A stretch of DNA of 64,000 nt from Erodium maritimum (Eukaryota; Streptophyta; Magnoliopsida; Geraniales; Geraniaceae), in the NCBI GenBank assembly GCA_963921825.1, contig OY997589.1:50090546-50154545 (forward strand), written 5' to 3'. The translations under genes and the position numbers were made by a program. How positions within the stretch are numbered: the first letter of the stretch is position 1; every line of letters starts with the position of its first letter. Below the pieces are notes generated by a model, which did not search any database, was not told where the DNA came from, and saw only the letters and a list, made by a program, of their open reading frames with translations. Below, in pieces: positions 26,111 to 36,955 of the stretch.

Positions 26111-27560
26111 AACCAGTGTTCACTACTTGTCCCTTGCGGGAAAAGTAGTAAAGGGGATGAGCGTTATGCTCACCTCCACGGACACCCGTTCGATTATGGC
26201 ATACTAGTAAAGCACTAAGGACTTACTGATCTAACCAGGGCAAACCACTACCTCAAAATCTGATGCCAAACATCACACTGCTCACGCTATCAACACCTCA
26301 GTACTCGCTCATGTAAGATAAACCTCGACACGGGAAACACGTCCTCAATTCAGTAAATTACTATTGCTCACAACCTCAATACCCCAATTACCCGATCAAG
26401 TAGGGAAACCTCAAGACGGGGATCACGCTCTCAACTAAGCAAACACTATTGCTCACACTATCAATACCCCAATAACCCGATCACTATTGCTCACACTATC
26501 AATACCTCAAATAACCCACTCACGTGAAGGAAACCTCAACCCACCCGTTCACGCGAGGGAAACCTCGAACACCCGTTCACATAGGGAAACCTAGTTCGTA
26601 TGGCGCCGCAGCGCACCAACTCTAACCCCTCTCCGTGGTGAGACTCTCACACCGAGGCGCTGTATCACTACCGCAGGTTATTGATGAGTCTCGAACACAA
26701 GACCTCATCCCTTTAACACCGAACTTACGGCCTCTACAACCAACACAATCATTTACACGGTCATGCAAAATCGACACTCAAATTGCACAAACAAGACGGT
26801 GGCAACGACAGGGGTCACGGACCTGTGACAGACCCCGTCACGGTTGGTGTCACGGTGCCGTGAAGAAGGCTCTATAATGGCCAAAACGCGCTGCTTCGTC
26901 ACGGATCCGTGACAGGGTCCGTGACACTCGCGCATGCCAGTTTTCCAAAAACGTTTCAAACTCGACCCTTACTCCTTTTTAACCTCAAAAGAAACCTTAA
27001 ACGGCACACACGCTCGACCCACCAATTTACCAACACACGCACGACAATTCAAGACCAAACACAAGTCTCCCGACCTCAATCATAAGCCGACACAACCAAA
27101 CAACACACAACAACGCCCGCCCACCGGGCCAACCAACGTCGAACCACGCCCACCGGGCCAACCAAAATCAAAACACGCCCACAGGGCCAATCAATTTTAA
27201 AAACTTTCTCCTTTTCATTATAAAACCTCATACTTGATATCACGCAGTTACAACCCGGTCCAGGCGTCCCCGGAATACATTGTACCCACTTGATATCAAC
27301 ACCGTCACGCTCGACTACAGGGGCGCCCCTGAGTCGAGTCGCGACAGTTTAAAAAATGTTTCACGCAACAACACACAAACAGTATGCCAGTAACCCCGTA
27401 CTGCACATTCACACACACACAAACAGGACTCAAAACACAACGGGCCTACACACGGTTCCGACCTGCGTACCCAACGCACGACGGGACTTTACTAACTCGA
27501 CTCTCCCCACCTAATTGACGTACAGTCCGAGGTGTGAAACCTCGAGCTCTGATACCAAGC
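26111..27560 (-). other. Gag-less leader and primer-binding site of element D
   Basis: The leader is built as in B, C and E: GGGAAACCTC repeats (26,310-26,590), then palindromes (26,815-26,928) with a perfect GTCACGGATCCGTGAC at 26,898-26,913, then CACCGGGCCAACCAA units (27,115-27,190). The tRNA-Met primer site is at 27,546-27,557, three bases from the 5' LTR. No open frame of note. Confidence 0.8.
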
Positions 27561-28555
27561 TGTCACGCCCTAATTTCAGTAAATCGAACTCGGGACGCGA
27601 ACATTTTAAACAATAAAACATTTTGAAACCTTTTACATAAATCCCGAAATTCAGACGTTTCGGGCCGCGAACGGGCACTTTTTCCAAGAAATTACGAAAC
27701 TTCACGGGCTACAAGGAAACGGCTCAACTAAGATCGTTGCGACGACGGCTAAGCTTTTTGGATCCAAAACGGTCCTCGAATGGACCAAAACATCGCTCGG
27801 TTGACTTTTCCAGCGAAAAGTCAACATTTCCCAAATTGGTTCGAAAGTTACCCTGAGTCCCCCGGAACTCACTTTGGTCGATATCAGAGTCAACTTTAGT
27901 CCGGTATGACCCTCGGGGTCAAATTTGGGTTCATTTAAGTGTCTGTCCAAAAATTTTAAACTTTCCTGTTTTTCGCAGAATTGACTGGCGTTGACTGGGA
28001 GTGGTTATTACATTATTTATGTTTCTTTGGTTTTTTTGTTTTGCGTAGAGGTCTAAAATTTGCAAGGTCAGAACAAAAACTGATATAGCTCTAGCTCAGA
28101 AAATTTTCAAAGGTAAGATTGATCGGCTCCATGTACCATGAGAATCTAACGACAATCATATAGATTGTGGGGTGTATGCTATGTGGCACATGAAATCGTA
28201 TCTTGGCAATGAGAATTGGGCAGGAGAATTGGCCATTAATGATGTAAGTTAAACCAACAATTATTTCTTTGTCAATATATAACAATGAGTATAGATTTGA
28301 TCTTTAAATTTCGGTTTTGTAGGCTACACAAATGGGATTATTGAGGAAAAGATTCATCTTTAAGTTGGTCACATTTGAGAAGAACAGCCCGTGGAGAGAA
28401 ATTGAGGAGAATATCAGAGATTATTTCAAAAAGAAGAAGATCACATTCGAATTTAGTGTCAAGTATAAAGTCTTATTACCATGTGAACGTCATAAAGCTT
28501 AGTGAATTACTCTTTTTGATTATTGATATTTGTTGTCAGAAACGACAATTTTGTT

Positions 28556-29190
28556 TTGAGAATATATGATATATTGTTTGAGAATACTTTGTGTACTGTT
28601 TTGAGAATTTATAAGATCTTTTGTTTGTGAATATGCTGTATTTTAGGATAAACAAGTTGTTGGTTGAGGTTATGTGTTTTCTGTTTTGCGAATATATAGT
28701 GTCTAGTTTGCGGGTACTATTTTTCTGTTTTGCGAATAGTCAATCCTTGGTTTGCGAAACTGGGTTTCCTTTGTTGGTTGAGGTTATGTGTTTTCTGTTT
28801 TGCGAATATATAGTGTCTAGTTTGCGGGTACTATTTTTCTGTTTTGCGAATAGTCAATCCTTGGTTTGAGAAACTGGGTTTCCTTGTTTCAGAGTATGCA
28901 ATATGTTGGTTGAGGTTCAGGATTGTATGTTTTACGGATATACGCACCATGGTTTGCGAAATAACGTTTACCGATTTGAGATATGCAATATCTGGGGTTG
29001 AGGTTTTGGATTGTCTTGTACGAAGAATACACCGTAGTTCTGTTTGATTTTACCAATTATAAGATATGCCTTAATATGTTAGTAACATCAATAACTTTTG
29101 TTTTGAGAATAATCATGTCCTGGTTTACGAATATAACCATACGTGTTTGAGAATACAAAACATGTCGTTTGCGAATTAAATATAGATTAC
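28556..29190 (+). repeat. Motif array downstream of the Ulp1 gene
   Basis: Dense plus-orientation motifs: TTTTGAGAATATA, TTTGAGAATAC, TTTTGCGAATATATAG, TTTGCGGGTAC, TTTTGCGAATAGTC, TTTACGGATATACG, TTTACGAATATAACC. A 114-bp direct tandem duplication occupies 28,657-28,770 and 28,771-28,884. Nothing coding is visible. Confidence 0.85.
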
Positions 29191-29328
29191 TTTCACAGTA
29201 GACAAGCAGATACTAGTCATCCATTCACTGAGAAACCAAGTTTTCAAAACACAAAACAAAAACATCAAAAGACGATTGACATGATAATAGGGAAAATATA
29301 ACTACATCCTTCATGGGTGGGATGTGCC

Positions 29329-29658
29329 CTAGTCCTCTTCTACCTCAATGGTTTTGAAGAAGTCCTGAATCTCTTTCAGTGTCGCCATCATCTTGTCCCT
29401 ATCCTCCTTGTGCTTTTCAGTCGAGTTGCTCATGTCAAGTACTTGTAGTTCATTGGCAAGGCTTACCACCTTCTCCTCCATCAGCAAAAAGTGGATCAGG
29501 ATTAGTCCCAACCTTATTTTGCGATACTGCATTGCCGACTCCATAACGGCTTCCTCCATCTGTAGCACCCTGTTGCAACGTTCCTCTTTGGTACGTTCCA
29601 TAGCTTCTTCGGTGCAAACGTTTCATTCCCCTCTGGTGCGTTTCCTGTTGGGGGCCAT
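29329..29658 (-). pseudogene. Small helical protein gene 1 of the giant element
   Basis: The likely ATG is at 29,658 (MAPNRKRTRGE), with an in-frame TGA at codon 12; the frame then continues to a stop at 29,329. The next ATG (29,601) would still give a 90-residue protein. It is charged and predicted helical, with a heptad-like block HFLLMEEKVVSLANELQVLD, then SNSTEKH and KMMATLKEIQDFF, ending IEVEED. The layout resembles the products at 52,265 and 48,262, so I treat them as paralogues of unknown function. A TATA-like TATTTATAG (29,750-29,758, reads CTATAAATA on this strand) and a G-box (29,943-29,952) lie upstream. No known family is recognised. Confidence 0.65.
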
Positions 29659-30177
29659 CGCTTTTGCAGACCTGGTTATTTGAAGTTATTTGAGAAGAGA
29701 ATTTGAAATTGAAGGAGAGTTGTAGGGTTAAGTAGTATAGGGGTGGGGGTATTTATAGTTGAAATCTTGCGGTGGCATTATCGTTATTTTAATTAAAATA
29801 GAGTTCTAATTATAGACAGATTAGTTAACTAATAATGATTCCGCAAAACATATATCTTATTTTCGCAATCCATAACTCATAATTCTCGAACTAAATGTTG
29901 ATTTACGTGTATCGGCATGTGATACGATAAGATATTGTAGAGGACACGTGTCAATCGTTACCAAAATCAGACGCTATGATCTAATCGATATGATTTCAAA
30001 ATCTGACGGTTAAGTTTTCACGGTTATATTTCATCATTACTAAAATCCTCCTCGAATACACGAAGATCTTATCGCATTTAATGCGTTTGTAAGTCTTTTC
30101 ACCGCCGTTTGGTTTAGTTTAAATCAATCTTTAACCCTACAAATCATGTCATCATAGACCTTTTTTTCAATTAAGTC
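29659..30177. promoter_or_regulatory. Shared region between divergent small-gene pair 1
   Basis: A 519-bp spacer between the minus-strand helical gene and the plus-strand acidic gene. It contains a minus-strand TATA box (29,750-29,758), inverted-orientation motifs at 29,843-29,895 (CCGCAAAACATA, TTTTCGCAATCC, ATTCTCGAAC) and a palindromic G-box GACACGTGTC at 29,943-29,952. The same elements recur in the second pair. The promoter role is inferred. Confidence 0.6.
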
Positions 30178-30468
30178 ATGTCACCATATAGAAAGTACTG
30201 TAGTAGCGGTGAGGAAGAGGTAACTTCAAAGAGACGAAGGCTGATTTCACATGGTGATGAAGAGGATTTCCCTATTATCATCAGTGATGGTGACGATGAT
30301 GAGAAAGAGGAGGAGAAAGAAAATGGGGAGTAAGAAGATGATGAGGAAGACGAAGAAGACGATGACGGTTATAATGGTGATGTTGAAGGTGATGATGATG
30401 AGGAATTGGAAGAAGAAGATTACGGTTATAATGGTGATGTTGAAGAGGATGAAGAAGAAGAAGAAGAA

Positions 30469-30504
<36 letters not shown>

Positions 30505-30534
30505 ATAGAAGAAGACTCGGAGAATGAAGATTGA
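30178..30534 (+). pseudogene. Acidic protein gene 1 of the giant element
   Basis: From ATG 30,178 the frame reads MSPYRKYCSSGEEE, then a basic patch SKRRRL, then an almost purely Asp/Glu region to TGA at 30,532-30,534 (118 codons). An in-frame TAA at 30,331-30,333 (codon 52) breaks it. Two copies of GYNGDVE occur in the acidic part and a GAT trinucleotide run at about 30,470-30,503 encodes poly-Asp. The basic patch followed by acidic tail matches the gene at 52,849. Function unknown; long acidic tails occur in histone chaperones and activators, but composition alone does not establish this. Confidence 0.65.
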
Positions 30535-30584
30535 TGAATGTAACTTATGCCACAAGTTCTTTCAGTTTTAGGAAATAGGACTCT

Positions 30585-30860
30585 CACTTTGTGAATATAG
30601 AACTTATTTTTTTGGGTATTCATATATGGCCTTGTAGTTTGCGGATACAGAGATCCTGTTTTGCTAATATTGTTAATTTGTTCCTCTTAACTTGTTGTTT
30701 GCGGATACAGACTTGTAGTTTGCGGATTCAGAGATACTGTGTTGCTTATATTGTAAATTTGTTCTTTGTAACTTAATGTTTGGGGATACAGAGATCCTGG
30801 TTTGCGGATACAGAGATCATGGTTTGCTGATACTAATATTCTGTTTCGCGTATAACAAAA
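30585..30860 (+). repeat. Motif array between acidic gene 1 and helical gene 2
   Basis: Plus-orientation motifs at short spacing, many as TTTGCGGATACAGAGATC: near 30,639, 30,701, 30,718 (TTTGCGGATTCAGAG), 30,779 (TTTGGGGATACAG) and 30,801. TTTTGCTAATATTG and GTTGCTTATATTG variants lie between them. No coding potential. Confidence 0.85.
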
Positions 30861-30984
30861 ATCATGGAATTATATATAACTTGAAAGTGAAATATAAACG
30901 ATTTTAAGGAAAACGATTTTTTTAATTACTTTGAACTGGTTAAGAACAGACAAAAGGAATCAAAGAGACTAGGGTTTGCTACCC

Positions 30985-31302
30985 CTATACCACCAGTTTC
31001 ATAGCCTTGTTCACCACTAAGATCACTTCGGTTATCTTCCTGGTGAGGGCTGTGTTTGCAAGCGCCTCTTCGGGGCTCATGTCAGTGCACAGCTCGTCGC
31101 CAACATCCATGGCCAAAATTTCAAGCTCAAGCTCGATCTCAGAAAGCTTAGGCTTGATTGCATTGAAGTTCATCACAAACTTCTCGTGCTTGATGAGACG
31201 CTTTTGTTTTTTGTCTTTTTCGTTCCGCTCCTTCAGTTTCCTTTCGCGTTCGTCGAGTTCATCTTCATAGCTTTTACGTTTCCTGCTGCTTGACGACGCC
31301 AT
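30985..31302 (-). CDS. Small helical protein gene 2 of the giant element
   Basis: An intact 105-residue frame from ATG 31,302 to the stop at 30,985. It begins MASSSSRKRKSYEDELDERE, continues with a highly charged helix (RKLKERNEKDKKQKR), then a heptad-like block with LSEIELELEILAMD, and ends NKAMKLVV. It is the least similar of the four small helical proteins but has the same strand, size and layout. A TATA-like TATATATAG (31,369-31,377, minus strand) and an ACACGTA core (31,382-31,388) lie upstream. It is one of the two members with no stop inside the conserved region. Function unknown; a nuclear location is plausible from RKRK. Confidence 0.6.
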   Translation of the reverse strand: MASSSSRKRKSYEDELDERERKLKERNEKDKKQKRLIKHEKFVMNFNAIKPKLSEIELELEILAMDVGDELCTDMSPEEALANTALTRKITEVILVVNKAMKLVV

Positions 31303-31499
31303 TTTTTCAGAGTAAAGCTGGGTATTCGAAGAGTTGAGGGATGAGTATAGAAGGTTACAGTATTTGAGTATATATAGGGGAACACGTAGGGCATCGTGGG
31401 TTAGTGGAGCAATTAATTCTCTCCCACGTTTCCACGCTGTCAATATTTGATTGGTCTACCACAAACCGTTTCACTTCCCTTTTGTACGCAAAACTAAAG

Positions 31500-32270
31500 T
31501 AGTATATTCTCAAATCATTATATATTATATAGTAAACAAAATTTGAACGATTAAATCCTCAAACCAAACAACTGTATCCTCAAACCGTATATATTTATCG
31601 CAAAACTCATTGTCTATATTCGCAAACAGAAACAAGTAAATCCGCTGTTAAAATCTAAATCAGTCTACTTCTTCTTCTTCCTATTCTTATTTATGAGGCA
31701 GGTCTTGCTGCCAAGATTTTTCATTTTGTTGAACAATTTATTATATCAAATTCGTATAAATGAAAACAAATGCAGAAATGAAATTTATTAATTCAGAAAA
31801 CCCAAACAACTGTATCCTCAAACAGTCTATATTTATTCGCAAAACCTATTGTCTATATCCGCAAACAGACAAAACTAAATCCGCAATCGATAATCTACAT
31901 CAGTCTACTTCTTCTTCCTATTCTTACTCAGGGGGCAGGACCTTGTGTCATGGTCTTGCATTGTGTTGAACAATATATTATATTAAATTTCATATAAATA
32001 AAAACATGTGCAGAAATGAAATTTATTAATTCAGAAAATGCAAACAACTGTATCATCATACATTCTTTATTTATTCGCAAAACACTTGTTCTATTTTCGC
32101 AAATAGAAAAAACTAAATCCGCAGTTGGAAATATTCTTCTTCTTCTTCTTCTTCTTCTTCTTCTTCTTCTTCTTCTTCTTCTTCTTCTTCTTCTTCTTCT
32201 TCTTCTTCTTCTTCTTCTTCTTCTTCAGAGGGCAGTTCCTTGTGTCATGGTCTTGCATTGTGTGGCATGT
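31500..32270 (-). repeat. Triplicated 3' end of the transposase gene with inverted motif
   Basis: The end of the FAR1-type gene and its 3' flank are present about three times: a partial copy at 31,560-31,720, a copy at about 31,730-31,970 and the functional copy from about 31,985. Each has AACAACTGTATC(C/A)TCA, TATTCGCAAAAC, ATCCGCA and a CTTCTTCTTCCT tract. The second also repeats GGACCTTGTGTCATGGTCTTGC, part of the zinc-knuckle codons. Motifs here run in inverted orientation (TATTCGCAAA). Confidence 0.75.
32134..32226 (-). repeat. (TTC)31 microsatellite inside the transposase reading frame
   Basis: Thirty-one uninterrupted TTC units. On the coding strand this is AAG/GAA DNA read as poly-lysine after the zinc knuckle of the transposase. 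The two neighbouring duplicate copies have only 3-5 units, so the run is an expansion of a short coding tract. It may be polymorphic or length-inaccurate in the assembly. Confidence 0.9.
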
Positions 32271-33909
32271 ACCGCATAGCCGTTTTCGCTTGTTAGTAGC
32301 ATTGATTGCTTTTTCTTTATTACTGATCATTCTACTCCCAGATCGCAAGCGAGAACCCTTGGTGTTTGTGATATTTGGTGGTTGGACGGTGACTATTTCT
32401 GGAAATTTGATCCCTGTCACCGATGCTATGAAATTTGTTCTATTGAGTCTATTCTCATTCACTATGTCATCCACCGTCTTCACCCTGTATCGATTTAGAG
32501 TGTCCAACAATCCTCGAATACTTGAAATTGCTGCATCTTCTGTCCCAATCATTTTAGTAAACCTGGCTTTCACTGCATCCATAACTTCATCATCCTTCAG
32601 ACTAGGACCTTCAGGTGGAACACCATTAGAAGACAGTGTAGTTGTCAAGTTTGTGTCTTTACACCATCTCGGGTTTACCAGTGTCCTAGGAATCTTCCTC
32701 AACGTTGTGTTTTGCAGCGCAAAGAATATGTGAGAACATATATAGCCCGTTGTTAGAAGCTTGTTGCAATTGCACTCAAAGTTGTTTGTACTCATCGTCC
32801 AAGTCACCCTGAATTCCTTACCATCTTTAATAATCGATGAATCCCTGACTTTATAGACAATGGTGTCATCTACGGTGTCATCCATGCCTGGCAAGCTGCA
32901 GCGGTTGAGAGCGTAAACTATATGCTTTTGTATGTCAGCAAACACAGTATGTGTGCACACAGTCCAAGCATCTGCTTCAAAACACGTGTTTGTCTTCATC
33001 ACCGGATATGAATTGTAGTTGTGCATCATAAGACTGAAATGCTCATTCCTTTGGTTCTCTATCACCACGCCACACCACCAGATCAAGTGAACAAGGTTTA
33101 GGTACTGATCTGTGAGTTGTTGATAGGCCCGGTTGGCTGATTCAGACCTTGATGTTGTTCTCATAAACAACCCTATCGCTAAATCCCTATGGTATGCTGG
33201 GATCCAACTGTGACGCAGATCGAATAAGCCATTGAGCCAAGTGTTGTCCTGCAAATTGAAGTCTTCAATGATGCTAGCCCACTCTTCATCAAACTCATCA
33301 GGGCCTATAAGGTTGTTGTATACTATGGAATCCAATCTTTTCTCAAAGTCTGTATCATTTGTTATACTTCCAAGCACCTGTAACATTTTTTGTAAGATTT
33401 GTAAACTCGAACAAATAAATAATACTAATTGACAACACTGTGGCATATGAATATTTTGTGTTCATAGATTGAGAAACCAGACATAACAGTTTGAGAATAG
33501 ATATAAACCCATCCCATACTAGTTAACTATCAGAACCACATTAAGAATAAAACGTTTTGAGTAAACAAGCATTACAAGATGAGAATACAGAGTACATGAT
33601 TTTCCTATAGAGAGTGACCTTAAGACGAATCTTATTCATAATGTGCCACATGCAGAGTTTGTACTTAGTCTATGTCATGACTTTAGGTATTGCAACTTTC
33701 ATTGATGGGTCTTGATCTGTCACCAGATACATTGGTTGCTTCCCATTCATCGCCTTCAGAAAAGCGTTAAACATTGTCACGCCTCAAATTCAGTAAAACC
33801 GAACCCAGAACGCGAACGTTTAATTTAATAAAACCTTTTTGAACCTTTAAATAAAACACTTTAAAACCACCAATTTAGTTACACAAAATAATCATTTACA
33901 ACTCAAAAG

Positions 33910-35595
33910 TGTTGGGTCTCGAGGTAGGGTTGGAGATGAACCAACTCGCAGCGGAAAATCAATGAAAACCAAGAGACGATTAAACCATGAAACAACTAAC
34001 AAAGAATGGATTCACAAGAGAAAAATTCAGCACTATTTCTTACCAAAACAAGAACACCGGTTAACGAATGATTGGCTTGAGTCTCCAAGACGCCTACGTA
34101 TCCACATGGGAATCAAAGCCACGTAGTTCTTCTCTTTGAGGACTCAAGAACACAAAAATGGAGGTGGAAACTATCAAAACCCGAAATGGCCATGGAAGAG
34201 GGAGAGAAAATGTGTTTCCTATTCTTGTCTTGTGTTTGTTATGTTGAAAAAAGATGACTTAAACATAACAAAACCCATACTTGTCCAACTAAAGGCATGG
34301 GACAAGTATGGTGTCAAGTAAGGTGTAAATAGGACAAAGTATGGCAAGACAAGATTGGGTTAGGTGGTGAATCACCAACACCTTAATCCTTGTCTTGCTT
34401 ACTTAGTACTAATTAATCAAGACTTGATTAATTAGTTCCATGGGCCTTGGTTGCATGGGCCTTTCATGGGCCTCTTGGAACATGGCCCGTGGCCATTTCC
34501 AACGAGGTCCCGTGATTCGCTCATCGCCTCCAAGCCTTCCATACCGGAAATGTCCAACATTATCCGACGCGATCAATCCCAAGACTCCAAGCCTTGTCTC
34601 GATCCGTAAAGTCCTATTCACTTACGGGCACATGACCCAAAACCCAGTTTTGGTCATGTCCCGAGACAACTCCCTTTTGGCCATTCTCCATAAATGTGTC
34701 AATGAGTTTCATCCTCCGGTGTGACCCTTAGGTTATGCATATCAATAGATCAACGTAAAATCCCATTTTACTTGATCCTATTTAAGTGGCAACTAACGAG
34801 ACTTTAGTATTGCCTGACACTGCATAACGAATCGACCCTGTCGATTCTAACCTTTCCGTCGTCCTTGTCATTATCCTTTTATCTCCAATATCCTGATTCA
34901 GATAAGGCATAGAGCCGTCATCCTTATTATTCTCAATCACCGTTCCTTGATATGTGAGATGACTGAAGATATGATACCCAGTATCATGTGCATGGCCATG
35001 CTATTCTTTCAGTCACTCTCGATCAAGCGGCCGAGAACCGATATCTTTCCCATACGTCAGTATGAGGGATAAATCCCTTAGCCGCCTTTCGTGTCACTCA
35101 TGTAGCCCGTCCCCAAGCCAATCCTGGCTGTTATGGAAGCCCTGTTACGGACAACGTTAGGCTCAGGTCAAACTCAGTTGTTGACTACATAGCGATCACA
35201 GAGACTCCTTGGTCTAAGGATACATGACAAGCTACAACACTGAATATGTTCATGACTTAATCTATGGCACATATTCAGGGCGGGTCGTCCAATATCATGT
35301 CCCACATGATATCTATGATCAGACTCCGGAATCCCATTCCAATGACTAACAGAAAGTAAGCCATAAAGAGCCATCTTTCATACTAGTCGCTTCTAGTGAA
35401 GCTTTGTTGACTAGGGACCCATCGAGTGTGATCTATCTCGATCTATAGTTCTATTCGCATGGTGGGCACAGATCAGAGCACACATCGATATATTACTCCA
35501 ACACATAAGTAATATAAAGCCGCTTTAATTTTATTGCTAACGATGATTTATACATTTGGACATTTAGGATTGAACTACGGGCACTAAGACTAACA
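33910..35595. mobile_element. Solo LTR of another LTR retrotransposon family (TSD AAAAG)
   Basis: A 1,686-bp sequence beginning TGTTGGGTCTCG and ending GACTAACA, flanked by AAAAG at 33,905-33,909 and 35,596-35,600. Without it the surrounding LTR reads continuously, as in the partner LTR near 43,045. The TG...CA ends and 5-bp duplication identify an LTR; no internal region is present. Its sequence is unrelated to the chromovirus LTRs. Ty1/copia origin is likely from the TGTTGG start but not proven. Confidence 0.85.
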
Positions 35596-36369
35596 AAAAG
35601 TACGTCCCACAAGCGGACAAAATACAAGGTATACGTTGCTAGACTCAAAAGTAAACCCGGACTCCGCTCCCAGCTCTTCAAGCTTCGAGAGCTCACCTAG
35701 TCCATCTCGCGACCAGTACCTGTAGGAAAAGCAGCTAGGGGTGAGCGTTCGCTCACCACCACAGATAACAGACTGACTACGGCATACTTAGCAGACAATG
35801 CGGTAACACCAACACCAACCCAACACCGGGGACTACAATCCCCAAACTCAAGTAACCCGACTGACACACAAACCGTCACTTTCCTCAAAAGACACGAAAC
35901 TCGGACACGTGCTGTAGACCCGACACAACGATCACGACCTCTTCCAAGGACACAAAGACAACCACGCAACACCCAAGATCACAAAGGATCGCACACCAAA
36001 CAAGATCACAAAGGATCGCACTCCAGTCAGCTGCTCAGTGCCGGTTGCTAACCGGCTGAGCTCGAGCCTGCCCCATGCACTTTACCGATCCCTATCAGGC
36101 TCCAGGCGGTCGACCTGTTGGCGATAAACCGAGCTACTTTTCCGATAGCTAGTCGGAAGGGGAGCAACCCTTCATCGCCTAAGAATGCTCAATCTGCCGA
36201 TCCCTGTCAGGCCAGGCTAGCCAAAGAACGCTCGACTTGCCGATCCCTGTCAGGCAAGCCAGCCAACTTCCACGCAACCTCCCGACACAAAGTCGGGTCA
36301 CTAACCTCAGGCAATCACAATCACAATCACAATCACAAGCAAAGTTCAACAAACAGCAACGAGACTGGT

Positions 36370-36955
36370 TCAACACTCCACAGGCACTCATGGCCACCCA
36401 AGACACCAACGGAAAAACACGGGTTCAACAACCCCACGGGCACTCATGGCCACCCAAGACACACCGATAGTAACTCACGGGCTCAACAGCCCCACGGGCA
36501 CTCACGGCCTCCCAAGACACACCAGCAGTAACTCACGGGCTCAACAACCCCACGGGCACTCATGGCCACCCCAGGACACACCAACAGTAACTCATGGGCT
36601 CAAAAACCCCACGGGTACTCATGGCCACCTAAGACACACCGACAAGGACTCACGGGCTCAACAACCCCACGGGCACTCACGGCCTCCCAAGACACACCAA
36701 CAGTAACTCACGGGCTCAACAACCCCACGGGCACTCACGGCCTCCCAAGACACACCAACAATAACTCACGGGCTCAACAACCCCACGAGCACTCATGGCC
36801 ACCCAAGACACACCGACAATGACTCACGGGCTCAACAACCACACGGGCACTCATGGCTACCCAAGACACCAACAGTAAAACACGGGCTCTCATGGCCACC
36901 CAAGACACAAACAGTAAAGTACGGGCTCTCATGGCCACCCAAGAAACAACTATAC
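36370..36955. repeat. 58-60 bp minisatellite in the 3' LTR of element E
   Basis: About eight units spaced 58-59 bp, each with GGGCTCAACAACCCCACGGG and GGCC(A/T)CCCAAGACACACC, followed by shorter units with GGGCTCTCATGGCCACCC. The partner 5' LTR has only about two long units (43,850-43,960). The two LTRs were identical at insertion, so the array has since changed length. Confidence 0.85.

Larger units (their letters stand above)
18819..28012 (-). mobile_element. Gag-less chromovirus element D inserted in the Ulp1 gene (TSD TTATT)
   Basis: A 9,194-bp minus-strand insertion bounded by TGTCACGCCC (18,819) and GGTTATTACA (28,012), flanked by perfect TTATT duplications at 18,814-18,818 and 28,013-28,017. 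Its 3' LTR is 18,819-24,714, interrupted by a nested solo LTR. The internal region is 24,715-27,560 and the 5' LTR is 27,561-28,012. The 5' LTR has lost about 2.4 kb internally near 27,652, so the two LTRs are very unequal. The intact target duplication shows this was one insertion, trimmed later. Confidence 0.92.
16436..28502 (+). pseudogene. Ulp1/C48-family cysteine protease gene, split by a 9.2-kb retrotransposon
   Basis: The predicted product is a SUMO-protease-like (C48) enzyme. An N-terminal region from ATG 16,436 has two frameshifts (an A-tract near 16,540 and near 16,905), then a Lys/Pro/Ala-rich basic linker (17,350-17,600). It ends with YWSDILEVEECLADW before a GT donor near 17,788. 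Short exons follow at about 17,950-18,050, 18,143-18,240 and 18,615-18,750. The last contains SNHYTLLCIDMKN with catalytic His (18,642-18,644) and Asp (18,663-18,665). Element D interrupts the next intron. The catalytic Cys is at 28,166-28,168 in IDCGVYAMWHMKSYLG (exon 28,049-28,243), after an in-frame TGA (28,139-28,141). The final exon is 28,323-28,502, ending TAG. Splice sites are inferred from GT/AG and phase. Introns contain the motif. The gene is inactive as it stands. Confidence 0.85.

Noticed and set aside
30247-30623. Minus-strand Ile/Phe- and Ser-rich frames opposite acidic gene 1
   Set aside because: Antisense of the GAT/GAA-rich coding sequence, with no motif.
32125-32733. A plus-strand 202-codon frame starting with poly-Phe
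   Set aside because: Antisense shadow of the transposase last exon and its TTC repeat.
36118-36822. Overlapping frames rich in HSWPPKT / NNPTGTHGHPRH peptides in LTRs
   Set aside because: Translations of the 58-60 bp LTR minisatellite, not conserved in frame among copies.
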